A stretch of DNA of 64,000 nt, taken from Bacteroidota bacterium. GTDB lineage: Bacteria > Bacteroidota > Ignavibacteria > Ignavibacteriales > Melioribacteraceae. The position numbers and the translations under genes were made by a program. Below, piece after piece: positions 1 to 8,218 of this stretch (positions are counted from its first letter, which is position 1; every line of letters starts with the position of its first letter). The stretch spans positions 1 to 64,000 of the forward strand of contig JAHISP010000080.1 in assembly GCA_018818165.1 (NCBI GenBank), read 5' to 3'. Under the pieces are notes generated by a model. That model worked only from the letters and a program-made list of their open reading frames with translations, made no database searches and was not told the DNA's origin.

Positions 1-282
1 ATCATAGATAATCTAAAAGTTCACCATAGTAAAATTGTGAAAACGTGGGTATATAAAAACCAAAGGACGATAGAATTATTTTTTCTTTCATCATATTCTC
101 CAGAGAAAAATCCCGATGAATATCTTAATTGTGATCTAAAATATGGTGTCTCGGAAAAACCAGCTCCTAAAAACGAAGATGATTTGAAAAAAATAGTGAA
201 CGAACATATGACAATCTTGAAGAATGACTGCGAAAGAGTAAAAAAATATTTTAACCACCCTGAGATTAAATACGCTGCTTAA
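1..282 (+). pseudogene. IS630-family transposase, C-terminal fragment (5' end outside window)
   Basis: The frame is open from the first base and encodes the end of a DDE transposase. It starts within the IIDNLKVHHSK stretch (the second catalytic Asp region of IS630/Tc1-type enzymes) and contains the typical YSPEKNPDEYLNCDLK segment with the final catalytic Glu. It ends in a charged helix and a stop at 280-282. The usual IS630 signature is YSPELNPxE, so the family call is good. The start of the protein lies left of the window, so I cannot say whether the element is intact. An ATG/GTG inside the frame at 37 is not a genuine start. The downstream end of the insertion sequence should lie shortly after 282, probably within 285-330, but I could not confirm a terminal repeat without the left end. 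Confidence 0.8.
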
Positions 283-370
283 TTACGGTTTATAGTCGTC
301 GGATTAATATCTAGTATAAAAATTTAATTTATGAAGTTAGAGTTATTAGACATAATAAATTTAATTACAA

Positions 371-1405
371 TTGTTCCTCTATTTTTTATATTCGGGATTT
401 TTATTCTTTAGCAAGAAAAAAAACCCCAATAGCAACAAATATTTATCATTATTCCTTTTTACAAACGGAATTTATCTGTTCAATTTTTTATTGATTAGAC
501 TAAGAGCCCAAATTCCGTTTGACCTTACTTATCTATTTTTTATTGGAAGTTCATTTAGCTTTATTTTTGGTCCATCTCTTTTATTTTATACAAAATCAAT
601 TGCGGACAAAAACTTTGTACTTAGGAAAAAAGATTTAATCCATTTTGTTCCTTTTCTTCTGTCGTTATTGTATTATTTCTTTGGTGTAAAAGGATTTAGA
701 ATGGAGTATTATGGAATAAAATATTTTCAAATAATAATTTACTTTATTCCAATTTTTATAATAATAAGAGAATATCAACACAACATTAAAGAGTATTTTT
801 CGGCAATTGAAAAACTTAATTTGAAAAGGTTGATAGTAATCTTTATTGTTTTTCTAATTCTTTGGGGCATTGATGTAAGCGACTTTTTTACAATTCTATT
901 TTTTGGTGAAAGAAACGATATAGTTAGTACTTACACAATTTATTTATCCTTAATTATCAACTTTATATTTGCAAATATGCTGCTGATATTCAGTTTAACT
1001 CATTCTGAAAATCCATTTGAACCAAATGTTAAAACAGCTAAGTACGAAAATTCAAATTTGTCATCCGAAATTAAAGAAGAATGTGCAATAAAGTTAAAGA
1101 GCCTGTTAGAAGAAGAAAAAGTGTTTCTTAAAAAGGATTTAACATTGAGTGATATCTCTTCACAAATTGGAATATCCCCTCGAAATCTTTCGCAAATAAT
1201 AAACGAAATGTTTGAAAAAAACTTTTACGATTTAATAAACACTCATCGTGTAGAAGAAGCTAAAAAACGATTAATTGACTCAAATAATACCAAAACCATT
1301 TTGGAAATTTTATACGAAGTTGGTTTTAACTCTAAATCCGTTTTTAATTCAGCTTTCAAAAAAAATACCGGTTTTACACCAACGGAATTCCGCAAAAAGT
1401 ATTAA
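371..1405 (+). CDS. Membrane-anchored AraC-family regulator (probable frameshift at N-terminus)
   Basis: The N-terminal two thirds are six or seven hydrophobic segments. The last ~100 residues are an AraC-type double helix-turn-helix: LTLSDISSQIGISPRNLSQIINE is the first HTH and ILEILYEVGFNSKSVFNSAFKKNTGFTPTEFRKKY the second. This is the architecture of Bacteroidota regulators with a 7TM-like sensor and cytoplasmic DNA-binding domain. The only start in this frame is TTG at 371, right after an in-frame stop at 362. In the neighbouring frame an ATG at 331 opens MKLELLDIINLITIVPLFF and stops at about 411, exactly where this frame continues with FSKKKNPNSNKY. That looks like the true N-terminus displaced by one frame. 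The gene may therefore be a frameshifted pseudogene, or the sequence may contain an error. Its target is unknown; no obviously regulated neighbour is visible. Confidence 0.75.
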   Translation: MFLYFLYSGFLFFSKKKNPNSNKYLSLFLFTNGIYLFNFLLIRLRAQIPFDLTYLFFIGSSFSFIFGPSLLFYTKSIADKNFVLRKKDLIHFVPFLLSLLYYFFGVKGFRMEYYGIKYFQIIIYFIPIFIIIREYQHNIKEYFSAIEKLNLKRLIVIFIVFLILWGIDVSDFFTILFFGERNDIVSTYTIYLSLIINFIFANMLLIFSLTHSENPFEPNVKTAKYENSNLSSEIKEECAIKLKSLLEEEKVFLKKDLTLSDISSQIGISPRNLSQIINEMFEKNFYDLINTHRVEEAKKRLIDSNNTKTILEILYEVGFNSKSVFNSAFKKNTGFTPTEFRKKY

Positions 1406-1504
1406 TACTTAAAATAAAAATAGTTTTAATTCATCCAGTAGGACGAAAAAAACAGATTTAATTATTAAGTTTGTTTGAATAAAAATATTTTTGAGGAAAT
1501 TTTG

Positions 1505-3166
1505 ATGAACAAATTTTTATATGCTCTGGTAATTCTATTGGCAAGTAACCTTTTAGCACAAACCGAAATTGATTCAACAGATATATTTACGTTTACTTAT
1601 TCTGGTAATAAATATGAGATTATTAAACAAACATTCAATTGGGAAGCAGTTGCCCAAATAGCAAACGAACGTGGTGGAATTTTAGCCGAAATTAATTCTC
1701 AAGAAGAGCAGGATACCATATTTCATTATTTGCAAAATTGCGATATTGATATTTCCAAAACTATTTCAACTGGCGGCGGTGGTGCTTCGTATGTTTGGAT
1801 TGGTGGCACAGATATTAAAGAAGAAGGAAAATGGTTTTGGGATGGCAACTTTGATGGAATAGGAAAACAATTTTGGGAAGGAACTAAAACAGGAAATTCT
1901 GTAAATGGATTATACAATAATTGGGGCAATGAGCCTGATAATGTTGGCAATCAGGATGCAATAGGTTTAGCAATTTCTAATTGGCCTTATGGAATTGCGG
2001 GTCAGTGGAATGATTTGCAAAAACAGGATTTGCTTTATTCGGTAATAGAATACGATAATTCAACTTTTATGAATTTAAGTAACGAATTTTTATATAAAAC
2101 AAATCTGTTAAAATTTAATGTCGATTTTAAGTTTCCATTTGATTCTGTTCAGGTAATTATTGACGAAAATGTAAATGAAACATTTTTTAACGTACCAATT
2201 GGAGTTGTTACAATTGAAAGCAATTACTACACAGATAAAATAAAAATGAGCAATGCATATTTAATAGCATACTCGGAATCTTTAATTTCTTATTCAAATC
2301 CGTTTATTTTTGATGCATATTCTTTTACAAATCCAATTAAATATTATTCAACGGACTTTGAAGATATAATTGAAGATGATTTTATTAGCCAAGATTTTGT
2401 AATAATTAAATCAGGTGGTTTTAGAAATAACGCAATTCACTCACCTCACAATTATGAAAACAATGCAGATTACAAAATAACATTTACTAAACCGATTGTA
2501 ATTGATTCAAATAATTCGCAAATATCATACGTGGATGTTGCAATAGTTGAACCTGGCGATAGTGGAAGTGTTTTTGGAGAAAATAAATTTAAAGATTATG
2601 TTGTTCTTGAAGGACTAAAAAACAACGAAGTTTGGCAACCTTTGCATAATGGATATGATGCAAACCAATATTCCGATTGGCTTACTGCGTGGAATGCGAC
2701 TACACTTTATAGAAATCTTTATAAAAGACAAAACGTAGAGTTAACCAACACTTTTGAAATAGGAGATACAATATTAATTCGTTTCAGATTGCACTCGGAT
2801 GATGCAATTTCAGGGTGGGGTTGGACAATTGATTCTTTGCAAATACAGGATTTTCAAGTAAGTGTTAAAAATGATGTAAGTATAATATCTCAATTTAGTT
2901 TAGAACAAAATTATCCAAATCCGTTTAATCCAAGCACGGTTATTAAATATTCAATTCCAAATGCTGGCAAAAGTGAGATGTCAAACGTGAAACTTGTCGT
3001 TTATGATATACTTGGAAGTGAGGTTGCAACATTGGTAAATGATAAACAAGTTGCTGGCAATTACGAAGTTAAGTTTGATGCTTCCAATTTATCAAGTGGA
3101 GTTTATATTTACCAATTGCAAAGTGGTGGAGTTTTAAAATCAAGAAAAATGCTTTTGCTAAAATAG
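1505..3166 (+). CDS. Secreted C-type-lectin-domain protein with type IX sorting domain
   Basis: The start is taken at ATG 1505, which follows a GAGGAAA ribosome-binding site and gives a clean signal peptide ending near LLAQ; the TTG thirty bases upstream is not convincing. Residues ~25-185 form a C-type lectin-like domain (WEAVAQIANERGGILAEI, then WIGGTD, WFWDG and the conserved YNNWGNEPDN and QWNDL segments). The middle is beta-rich and ends in a segment like the jelly-roll part of secreted metallopeptidases (GWGWTIDSLQI). The last ~85 residues are a type IX secretion C-terminal domain beginning NYPNPFNPST and ending in KMLLLK, so the protein should reach the cell surface. A role in glycan or matrix binding is likely, but no enzymatic motif is visible. 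It stands alone, not in an operon. Confidence 0.85.
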   Translation: MNKFLYALVILLASNLLAQTEIDSTDIFTFTYSGNKYEIIKQTFNWEAVAQIANERGGILAEINSQEEQDTIFHYLQNCDIDISKTISTGGGGASYVWIGGTDIKEEGKWFWDGNFDGIGKQFWEGTKTGNSVNGLYNNWGNEPDNVGNQDAIGLAISNWPYGIAGQWNDLQKQDLLYSVIEYDNSTFMNLSNEFLYKTNLLKFNVDFKFPFDSVQVIIDENVNETFFNVPIGVVTIESNYYTDKIKMSNAYLIAYSESLISYSNPFIFDAYSFTNPIKYYSTDFEDIIEDDFISQDFVIIKSGGFRNNAIHSPHNYENNADYKITFTKPIVIDSNNSQISYVDVAIVEPGDSGSVFGENKFKDYVVLEGLKNNEVWQPLHNGYDANQYSDWLTAWNATTLYRNLYKRQNVELTNTFEIGDTILIRFRLHSDDAISGWGWTIDSLQIQDFQVSVKNDVSIISQFSLEQNYPNPFNPSTVIKYSIPNAGKSEMSNVKLVVYDILGSEVATLVNDKQVAGNYEVKFDASNLSSGVYIYQLQSGGVLKSRKMLLLK

Positions 3167-3286
3167 TATTACTCTGGCTCTTTGTTCTGTATAGAGTCGG
3201 TATATAATTTGTTGAGTTTTTATACTTTGGAATATCACATTCACAAATTTATTGTATTTTAAAAAAAATTGTATCATCTTTTGTAT

Positions 3287-3583
3287 ATGAAAAATGAATT
3301 AGATAAAATATTAACAGAAATCAGGAATATGCTTCCATATTTAAAACAAAAGTACCAAATTAATTCAATTGAAATATTTGGTTCATACGTGAGAAATGAG
3401 CAAGAAAGCAGTAGCGATTTAGATTTACTTGTTTCTTTTTCAAGTGTTCCAAGTTTACTAAAATTCATTGAACTTAAAAATTATCTTTCCGACCAACTTC
3501 AAATAAATGTAGATTTAGTTATGAAAGATGCCTTAAAACATCGATTAAGGCACAATATAATAAGCGAAGCAATCCCGATATGA
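3287..3583 (+). CDS. mntA: MntA-type nucleotidyltransferase (antitoxin of MntA/HepT pair)
   Basis: A small (98-residue) minimal nucleotidyltransferase. It shows the defining G32-S33-x10-D44-x-D46 signature ([16 protein letters not shown]) with a preceding hydrophobic strand. The start is placed at ATG 3287; an in-frame TTG 18 bases upstream is less likely. Its stop overlaps the ATG of the HEPN gene at 3580, so the two are translationally coupled. In characterised MntA/HepT systems the MntA protein transfers AMP groups to a tyrosine of the HEPN toxin and so silences it. Function here is inferred from family and gene order. It could equally be a plain mobile nucleotidyltransferase/HEPN pair of unproven toxicity. 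Confidence 0.85.
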   Translation: MKNELDKILTEIRNMLPYLKQKYQINSIEIFGSYVRNEQESSSDLDLLVSFSSVPSLLKFIELKNYLSDQLQINVDLVMKDALKHRLRHNIISEAIPI

Positions 3584-3927
3584 AAACACCACGAGATTTT
3601 ACAACATATTTAAACGATATTTATGAGGCTATTGAAAAAGGGTTGTCTTTCATAAAAGAGATGACATACGAAGAATTCCAACAAGATGAAAGAACACAAT
3701 TTGCTTTAGTTCGTGCAATTGAAATTATCGGTGAAGCAAGTAAGAAAATACCAACCGAAATAAGAGAACAATCCAAAGAAATTCCTTGGCGAGAAATAAG
3801 TGGAATGAGAGATATATTAATTCATGATTATTTTGGAATAAATACTGATGTAGTTTGGGAAACTGCAAAGCAAGACTTGCCTGAATTAAAAGAAAAAATT
3901 CAAAGATTAATTAACGACATTAAATAG
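3580..3927 (+). CDS. hepT: HepT-type HEPN ribonuclease (toxin of MntA/HepT pair)
   Basis: A 115-residue helical protein of the HEPN/DUF86 family. The catalytic R-x4-H followed by x-Y is intact: R77-DILI-H82-D-Y84 in the segment [11 protein letters not shown]. An [16 protein letters not shown] helix, typical of the family, lies in the middle. It starts inside the stop of the upstream nucleotidyltransferase gene (ATGA-type overlap), the usual arrangement of this toxin-antitoxin type. The family's toxins cut RNA (tRNA in the studied cases), and the tyrosine next to the catalytic histidine is the target of antitoxin AMPylation. All key residues are present, so the pair looks functional. It sits among other accessory genes, in keeping with horizontal acquisition. 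Confidence 0.85.
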   Translation: MKTPRDFTTYLNDIYEAIEKGLSFIKEMTYEEFQQDERTQFALVRAIEIIGEASKKIPTEIREQSKEIPWREISGMRDILIHDYFGINTDVVWETAKQDLPELKEKIQRLINDIK

Positions 3928-4442
3928 CACCAAAAATATAAACTATTAAATCAATCCTACCACCGATGAATCGAGGAGAGCTACTTCGTTCGGTTTTGGT
4001 TTTGTGTTTAGATAGAATATTGAAAGGAATAAATTATTTTAACTGCTGTCGAGTACCACTGAGACTGTCTCAAAACTAAAAAATAGATGCTGAATTTATT
4101 TCAGCATCTATTTTTCCCCCAAATTCCAAGCGTTAGATTCTGATCCCGAAAGCCTTCGGGACAGAATGACTGTTTTGAGACAACCCCACCACTCCTCTGT
4201 GAAAAATAATAATTTGCTAAAAAAGATTATAATAACTAATTTTTGTCTACAAAGGTTGATGTGTATTTAAGCGGGATAAAAATACAATAAACAATAAACC
4301 AAACCCACTTAATGTAATTATTTTAAACAAACAGAAACTAGATAATATACATATAGCAATATGCAAAAATGGTTTCACATTTATCCCGTTTTTACGGGAC
4401 AACAAAAATTTATTTTAGCAACTTTTTTAGAAAGGGTTTATA
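3928..4442. other. Non-coding interval with MITE-like element and candidate operator
   Basis: This 515-base gap contains no gene that I can recognise. Its middle holds the MITE-like element described separately (4065-4182). Further on, CGGGATAAA at 4272-4280 and its complement TTTATCCCG at 4380-4388 form a 9-base inverted repeat about 100 bases apart. The second copy is followed by a short CCCGT-TTTT-ACGGG hairpin. Both lie upstream of the C25 peptidase and could be regulator sites, but this rests only on the symmetry. The remainder is AT-rich sequence without clear signals. Confidence 0.4.
4065..4182. repeat. MITE-like element: inverted TGTCTCAAAAC ends around strong hairpins
   Basis: TGTCTCAAAAC at 4066-4076 is exactly inverted as GTTTTGAGACA at 4172-4182. 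Between them lies a perfect 16-base-pair hairpin (AAAAATAGATGCTGAA at 4079-4094, its complement at 4100-4115, 5-base loop). A second hairpin follows, TCCCGAA-AGCC-TTCGGGA at 4144-4161. There is no coding potential. Matching terminal repeats, about 117 bases length and internal palindromes are the hallmarks of a miniature inverted-repeat transposable element mobilised by a transposase elsewhere. The same pieces might alternatively act as a bidirectional terminator behind hepT. Confidence 0.6.
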
Positions 4443-5885
4443 ATGATTTCAAATAAATTAAAATTATTACTTATTTCCATAATCATTTCTATTTGCTTAA
4501 ACATTAATTTGCAAGCTCAACTAATGAGTAACAATAACCAGGCAGATTATATTGTTATTACACCTTCACAATTTGTTCCAACTCTTCAGCCATTTATTAA
4601 TTGGCGACAGAATAAAAGCTTAAGTGTAAAGGTAGTTGAACTTCAACAAATTTATTCAGAATTCCCTGATTCCACCAAACCTTCTTCTATTAGGGATTTT
4701 GTGAGTTACACTTTAAAATACTGGAGCGACCCGAAACCACAATATATCCTTTTGGTTGGGGGCACAAAGCTGCTTCCTTCTTATAAAGTTCCATCACAGT
4801 TTGCTAACTATTCAGACCATAAGGAAGACTCCGTTTCAATAGACGAATGGTATTCTGTAAATTTATATGACTCCGATACTAAACCAGATATTTTTCTTGG
4901 AAGATTTCCAGTTAATAATGAACAAGAACTAAATAATGTTATTTCTAAAACAATTTATTTTGAAGACGATATATCATTCAAAGAATATCCAACAAACTTT
5001 ATGTTTCTTACAGACAAAGCCGACTCTATTTTGTTTGAACGATCTGCAAATACATTTATAAATGCAAGTTTGCCATCAAACTTTTCTAAAACAACTATTT
5101 TTGCAGGGCAGGATTCAACAATAGAAATAACAAGAGAGCGTTTGTTTAGTGGATTAAATAATGGCACTTTATTTTTTAGTTATTATGGACATGGTGCACC
5201 TCATATATGGTCAAAATATAATCTATTCACTTTCGGAGATGTTGATTCGTTAAAGGAAAATGATCTTCCATTTATTCTTACTTCAGCAGCATGCTCTCAA
5301 TCTTTTGATATACCAAGTGACAGCAGTATTGTAAGGCAATTAATGGTATCTTATAGAAGTGGAACAGTTGCATCCATTAATTCCTCTGGCTTAAATTATT
5401 TAAATGCAGGTACACTTTTTTTAGAGACCTTTTATAAGGAAATCTTTAACAACCCAGATATCACAATTGGGGATGCAGTACTTAAAACAAAATTACACTT
5501 AGAAGGCAATAATGCTTCTAAGGACTCAATACCGCGCAGATATACTTTGTTAGGAGATCCTGCACTTAAACTACCGCTCAACTCAATTACTCAAGTTGCT
5601 ACTAGAATAAATAATATTCCAAACTCATATTCTCTTGATCAAAATTATCCAAATCCGTTTAATCCTTCAACTACAATAAACTATTCAATTCTAGAAGACG
5701 GTTTGGTAACAATAAAGGTATATGATATTTTGGGTAGAGAAGTTATAACTTTAGTAAACGAAGAAAAGCAACCTGGCAATTACGAAGTAAAATTTAATGG
5801 AGATAACCTCTCTAGTGGAATTTATTTATATAAGATGACAGCAAATGATTTTGTTGAAGTCAAAAAATTTGTGCTAACTAAGTAG
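4443..5885 (+). CDS. Gingipain-like C25 family cysteine peptidase with type IX sorting domain
   Basis: The 480-residue protein starts with a signal peptide (cleavage after NLQAQ) and continues with a C25 peptidase domain. It has the strand ADYIVIT typical of the domain start, YILLVGGTKLLPSYK, the catalytic histidine H250 in FFSYYGHG and the catalytic cysteine C284 in ILTSAACSQ. Both members of the dyad are present. From about residue 390 a type IX secretion domain follows (NYPNPFNPSTTINYSI to VKKFVLTK). It should therefore be a surface or released protease. Compared with gingipains it lacks a long propeptide and haemagglutinin regions, so it is a minimal version. ATG 4443 follows an AGAAAGGG ribosome-binding site. 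It is transcribed alone. Confidence 0.88.
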   Translation: MISNKLKLLLISIIISICLNINLQAQLMSNNNQADYIVITPSQFVPTLQPFINWRQNKSLSVKVVELQQIYSEFPDSTKPSSIRDFVSYTLKYWSDPKPQYILLVGGTKLLPSYKVPSQFANYSDHKEDSVSIDEWYSVNLYDSDTKPDIFLGRFPVNNEQELNNVISKTIYFEDDISFKEYPTNFMFLTDKADSILFERSANTFINASLPSNFSKTTIFAGQDSTIEITRERLFSGLNNGTLFFSYYGHGAPHIWSKYNLFTFGDVDSLKENDLPFILTSAACSQSFDIPSDSSIVRQLMVSYRSGTVASINSSGLNYLNAGTLFLETFYKEIFNNPDITIGDAVLKTKLHLEGNNASKDSIPRRYTLLGDPALKLPLNSITQVATRINNIPNSYSLDQNYPNPFNPSTTINYSILEDGLVTIKVYDILGREVITLVNEEKQPGNYEVKFNGDNLSSGIYLYKMTANDFVEVKKFVLTK

Positions 5886-5960
5886 TATCAAATGACCATA
5901 GGAAGCGTTAAAGCATTAAAAAGTAACAAGTTAGTTTAAGAATTAAAATATAATTTTAGG

Positions 5961-6425
5961 ATGGACAAAATGAATAATGTTTCTGCGCAGTTATTAGAAA
6001 TAATTGGAAAAACAAAAACTATATTTTCTGAAATATCAGATACCGAATGGAACTATCAGATTTCACCAAGTAAATGGACAAAAAAAGAAATTCTTGGTCA
6101 TTTAATCGATTCTGCAACTAATAATCATCAAAGATTTGTGAGACTCCAATTTGAAGAAAATCCTACAATTTATTACGACCAAAACAAATGGGTATCAATA
6201 CAAAATTATTTAAATGCTCCAGTTGAAAATCTCATTCTGTTCTTTGAAATTTATAACAAACATTTGGCACACATCCTAACACAAATTCCAGAAGACAAGT
6301 ACAAAAATCAATGTAACGTAAACAAAGAACAACCTTTAACTCTTGAATGGATTGCTAAAGACTATATTAGGCACATGAAACACCATTTAAATCAAATAGT
6401 TGGAGAGAAATATATTTTTAGTTAA
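5961..6425 (+). CDS. DinB-like four-helix metal-binding protein
   Basis: A 154-residue helical protein of the DinB/YfiT superfamily. The likely metal-binding triad is H47 (in the GHLIDSATNNHQRF helix), H138 and H142 (in HMKHHLNQI), spaced as in family members. Near the N-terminus is the common WTKKEILGHLIDS segment. Members include mycothiol- and bacillithiol-dependent S-transferases and stress-induced proteins; the exact reaction cannot be told. It has no signal peptide and is probably cytosolic. There are two possible starts, ATG 5961 and ATG 5970; the first is used because it keeps the usual length. It stands alone, followed by 426 non-coding bases. Confidence 0.8.
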   Translation: MDKMNNVSAQLLEIIGKTKTIFSEISDTEWNYQISPSKWTKKEILGHLIDSATNNHQRFVRLQFEENPTIYYDQNKWVSIQNYLNAPVENLILFFEIYNKHLAHILTQIPEDKYKNQCNVNKEQPLTLEWIAKDYIRHMKHHLNQIVGEKYIFS

Positions 6426-6851
6426 ATAACCACTATGGACTGTAAGTTCATTGTTTTGGTTGCGAATACTTCACCAGGTTCAGTAGCCGCTTCCTCGCTG
6501 AACTAAGCACAAGTATTTGTAATTTGCTTTTATGTTTTTGGTTAGTAGGATTATTTGTTTTGCTTTTTTCACTAAACTAAAAAGTTGTAAATCTTCAACT
6601 ATGCGTGTGAGTATGGATGTGTACATTTGGTCCCTCCATAATTATAAATATTTGTAGTTGTTATAATTAGTGGAAATATTTATGTTGATGCAAAGATAAA
6701 TATTGATTTTTAAGTTGGCATTATTTTAAAGGAATAGCTGCCGTTTTGTGGCTTAGTTTAACATGACGTTATATGCTAAAAAACAATTTTGATGTTGTCG
6801 TAATATGGGCTTATATTTAGTCACGAATAAAGTCATAATAATGATGCATAT
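6426..6851. other. Non-coding interval with nested palindrome
   Basis: No gene is recognised in these 426 bases. AATACTT (6465-6471) pairs with AAGTATT (6511-6517). Inside this stem GTTCAG (6478-6483) pairs with CTGAAC (6498-6503), giving a two-level hairpin with a small internal loop. Close to the antitoxin gene there is a TTTAACATGACGTTATATGC segment (about 6758-6777) that recalls the ends of integron attC sites. I could not find the matching inverse core at a plausible distance, so this is not called as one. Confidence 0.35.
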
Positions 6852-7127
6852 ATGAAAGATATCTTGGTTGCAAGCGATATAATTCCAGTTGGTCAATTCA
6901 AATCTGGTTTGGCTAAATGCCTCAAAGAAATTCAGAACAAGCGTAATTTTTTAATTATTACACAAAATGGTAAACCCACAGGTGTATTAATCTCCCCTTC
7001 AGAATTTGATGAGTTAAGACAAACTAAACTATTCGTTGATTCAATTTCACGCGGTTTATCAGATTCTGAAAAAGGAGAAATCTTGTCAACTTCACAACTT
7101 CGAAGTGAGCTGCAAAAAACAAGATGA
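6852..7127 (+). CDS. Phd/YefM-family antitoxin (partner toxin truncated)
   Basis: A 91-residue protein with the Phd/YefM DNA-binding fold: VGQFKSGLAKCLKEIQNKRNFLIITQNGKPTGVLISPSEFDEL is the classic N-terminal half, and the charged C-terminal tail (SEKGEILSTSQLRSELQKTR) is the toxin-binding region. Such proteins neutralise RelE/ParE or Doc toxins and repress their own operon. Directly overlapping its stop is the first part of a toxin gene that breaks off after 25 codons (see 7124-7201). The antitoxin is therefore an orphan here and might act on a toxin encoded elsewhere. Confidence 0.85.
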   Translation: MKDILVASDIIPVGQFKSGLAKCLKEIQNKRNFLIITQNGKPTGVLISPSEFDELRQTKLFVDSISRGLSDSEKGEILSTSQLRSELQKTR

Positions 7128-7201
7128 AAATATTCTGGACAAAGGAAGAAACATTTAAAAGCAAATTTCATCAAGTTCTTTCATTAAGATATTGTGTTTA
7201 G
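7124..7201 (+). pseudogene. ParE/RelE-type toxin gene, truncated 5' stub
   Basis: An ATG at 7124 overlaps the antitoxin stop (ATGA arrangement) and reads MKIFWTKEETFKSKF, then runs for a few more codons to a stop at 7199-7201. The opening MKIFWTKEA-like sequence is how many ParE/RelE toxins begin. A real toxin would be 85-100 residues. The sequence loses any toxin character at about 7155-7165, exactly where the convergent endonuclease gene ends, so a rearrangement has replaced the rest of the toxin. The assignment is inference from the start motif, the overlap and the antitoxin upstream. Confidence 0.6.
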
Positions 7202-8012
7202 TTCTACTAAGTTCCAAATAATTTAATGAATCTGTATTCTCCAATAATTGTGAACAAGTAACAATTCCCTCATTTAGCAAATACTGTTTTTCCTTAATTG
7301 AAAGATTTTTTAACACCGTTATAGGATATATTTTAAACTTTTCAATACTTTCTTGCAATCCATTTCCTGTTGGGTAATTCCATGCTAATAGATTTAAGCC
7401 GTTACACACACCATATTGGATAGAATCTGACGAGAATCGTGTATTTGTAACTACCCATCCTGTAAAAGTAAAATCTTTATATTCCAACATTCCTTTACGT
7501 TTGCTAACAATATCATTTACACGCGAACAAACATACAACGGCACCTGCACACCTACTTGCTTTCCCTGATCTGTATGGTATTTACACTCAACAAGATGCT
7601 GCACAATATCATGAGTAGCAATTACATCCATTTCGTGCGAAACACAGCTACCTTCAATAACAATTCCAACTTCGGTTTTAAATCCCATATGTTGAAATAA
7701 TTTTCCAATTAAAATTTCAAATGGATAACCGGTTGGTCCTAGTTCTAATATTGCTTTTTTTAGACTATATCGTAAAGATGAAGTTGATTTTTCATGACGC
7801 AACATTTTAAAAGCACGCGAATATATTTTTCTTGTAGTAATTCCAGGATATATCCAATTTTCTATATCCAAAACAATTTTTTGTATTGTTTCATTTTTAG
7901 CTCCTGCATTTAACAACGAGCGTTTAAGTTTATCAGTTGAAAATGGTTCTTCATCCCCTGATGCTTTTTTGATAAATATTACTTTGTTATTTGTTGAATC
8001 TAAATTATCCAT
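7155..8012 (-). CDS. ATP-cone plus Mrr-like restriction endonuclease protein
   Basis: A 285-residue protein. Residues ~10-95 resemble an ATP-cone (VIFIKKASGDEEPFSTDKLKRSLLNAGA, as in NrdR and ribonucleotide reductases). Residues ~95-210 form a PD-(D/E)xK nuclease of the Mrr/restriction-endonuclease-like type, with D129 in HEMDVIA and E142-x-K144 in LVECKYH. The C-terminal ~75 residues are helical and may be a helix-hairpin region (LLNEGIVTCSQLLENTD). The known family is annotated as ATP-cone domain proteins with restriction activity predicted but little studied. A DNA-cleaving, nucleotide-sensing role is inferred. Its 3' end cuts into the toxin stub on the other strand, suggesting recent arrival. 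Confidence 0.75.
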   Translation of the reverse strand: MDNLDSTNNKVIFIKKASGDEEPFSTDKLKRSLLNAGAKNETIQKIVLDIENWIYPGITTRKIYSRAFKMLRHEKSTSSLRYSLKKAILELGPTGYPFEILIGKLFQHMGFKTEVGIVIEGSCVSHEMDVIATHDIVQHLVECKYHTDQGKQVGVQVPLYVCSRVNDIVSKRKGMLEYKDFTFTGWVVTNTRFSSDSIQYGVCNGLNLLAWNYPTGNGLQESIEKFKIYPITVLKNLSIKEKQYLLNEGIVTCSQLLENTDSLNYLELSRTKHNILMKELDEICF

Positions 8013-8218
8013 TATGCACCTATGCTAAATTCCAACGGATTTTATTCTTTGTTAATTTCTTGTTTTTTCTAAGTTCTTAATCCTAATCTTAATTCTTGCT
8101 CTAATTAATAAAAATAAGAGTAAGAAATTATGTTCTTATATAATACAGCATTAGTCTGTGAGACTCCTTCAAAGAAGTTTTTTTGCCGTAACAAAAAGAA
8201 CTTAGCCGATAATAATTA

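Noticed and set aside
1475-1504. TTG start of the lectin protein
   Set aside because: It would put ten extra residues before a perfect signal peptide, and the GAGGAAA site fits ATG 1505.
6750-6790. TTTAACATGACGTTATATGC resembling an integron attC end
   Set aside because: No matching inverse core site at 55-150 bases, genes around it are on both strands, and no integrase is visible; a chance resemblance is more likely.
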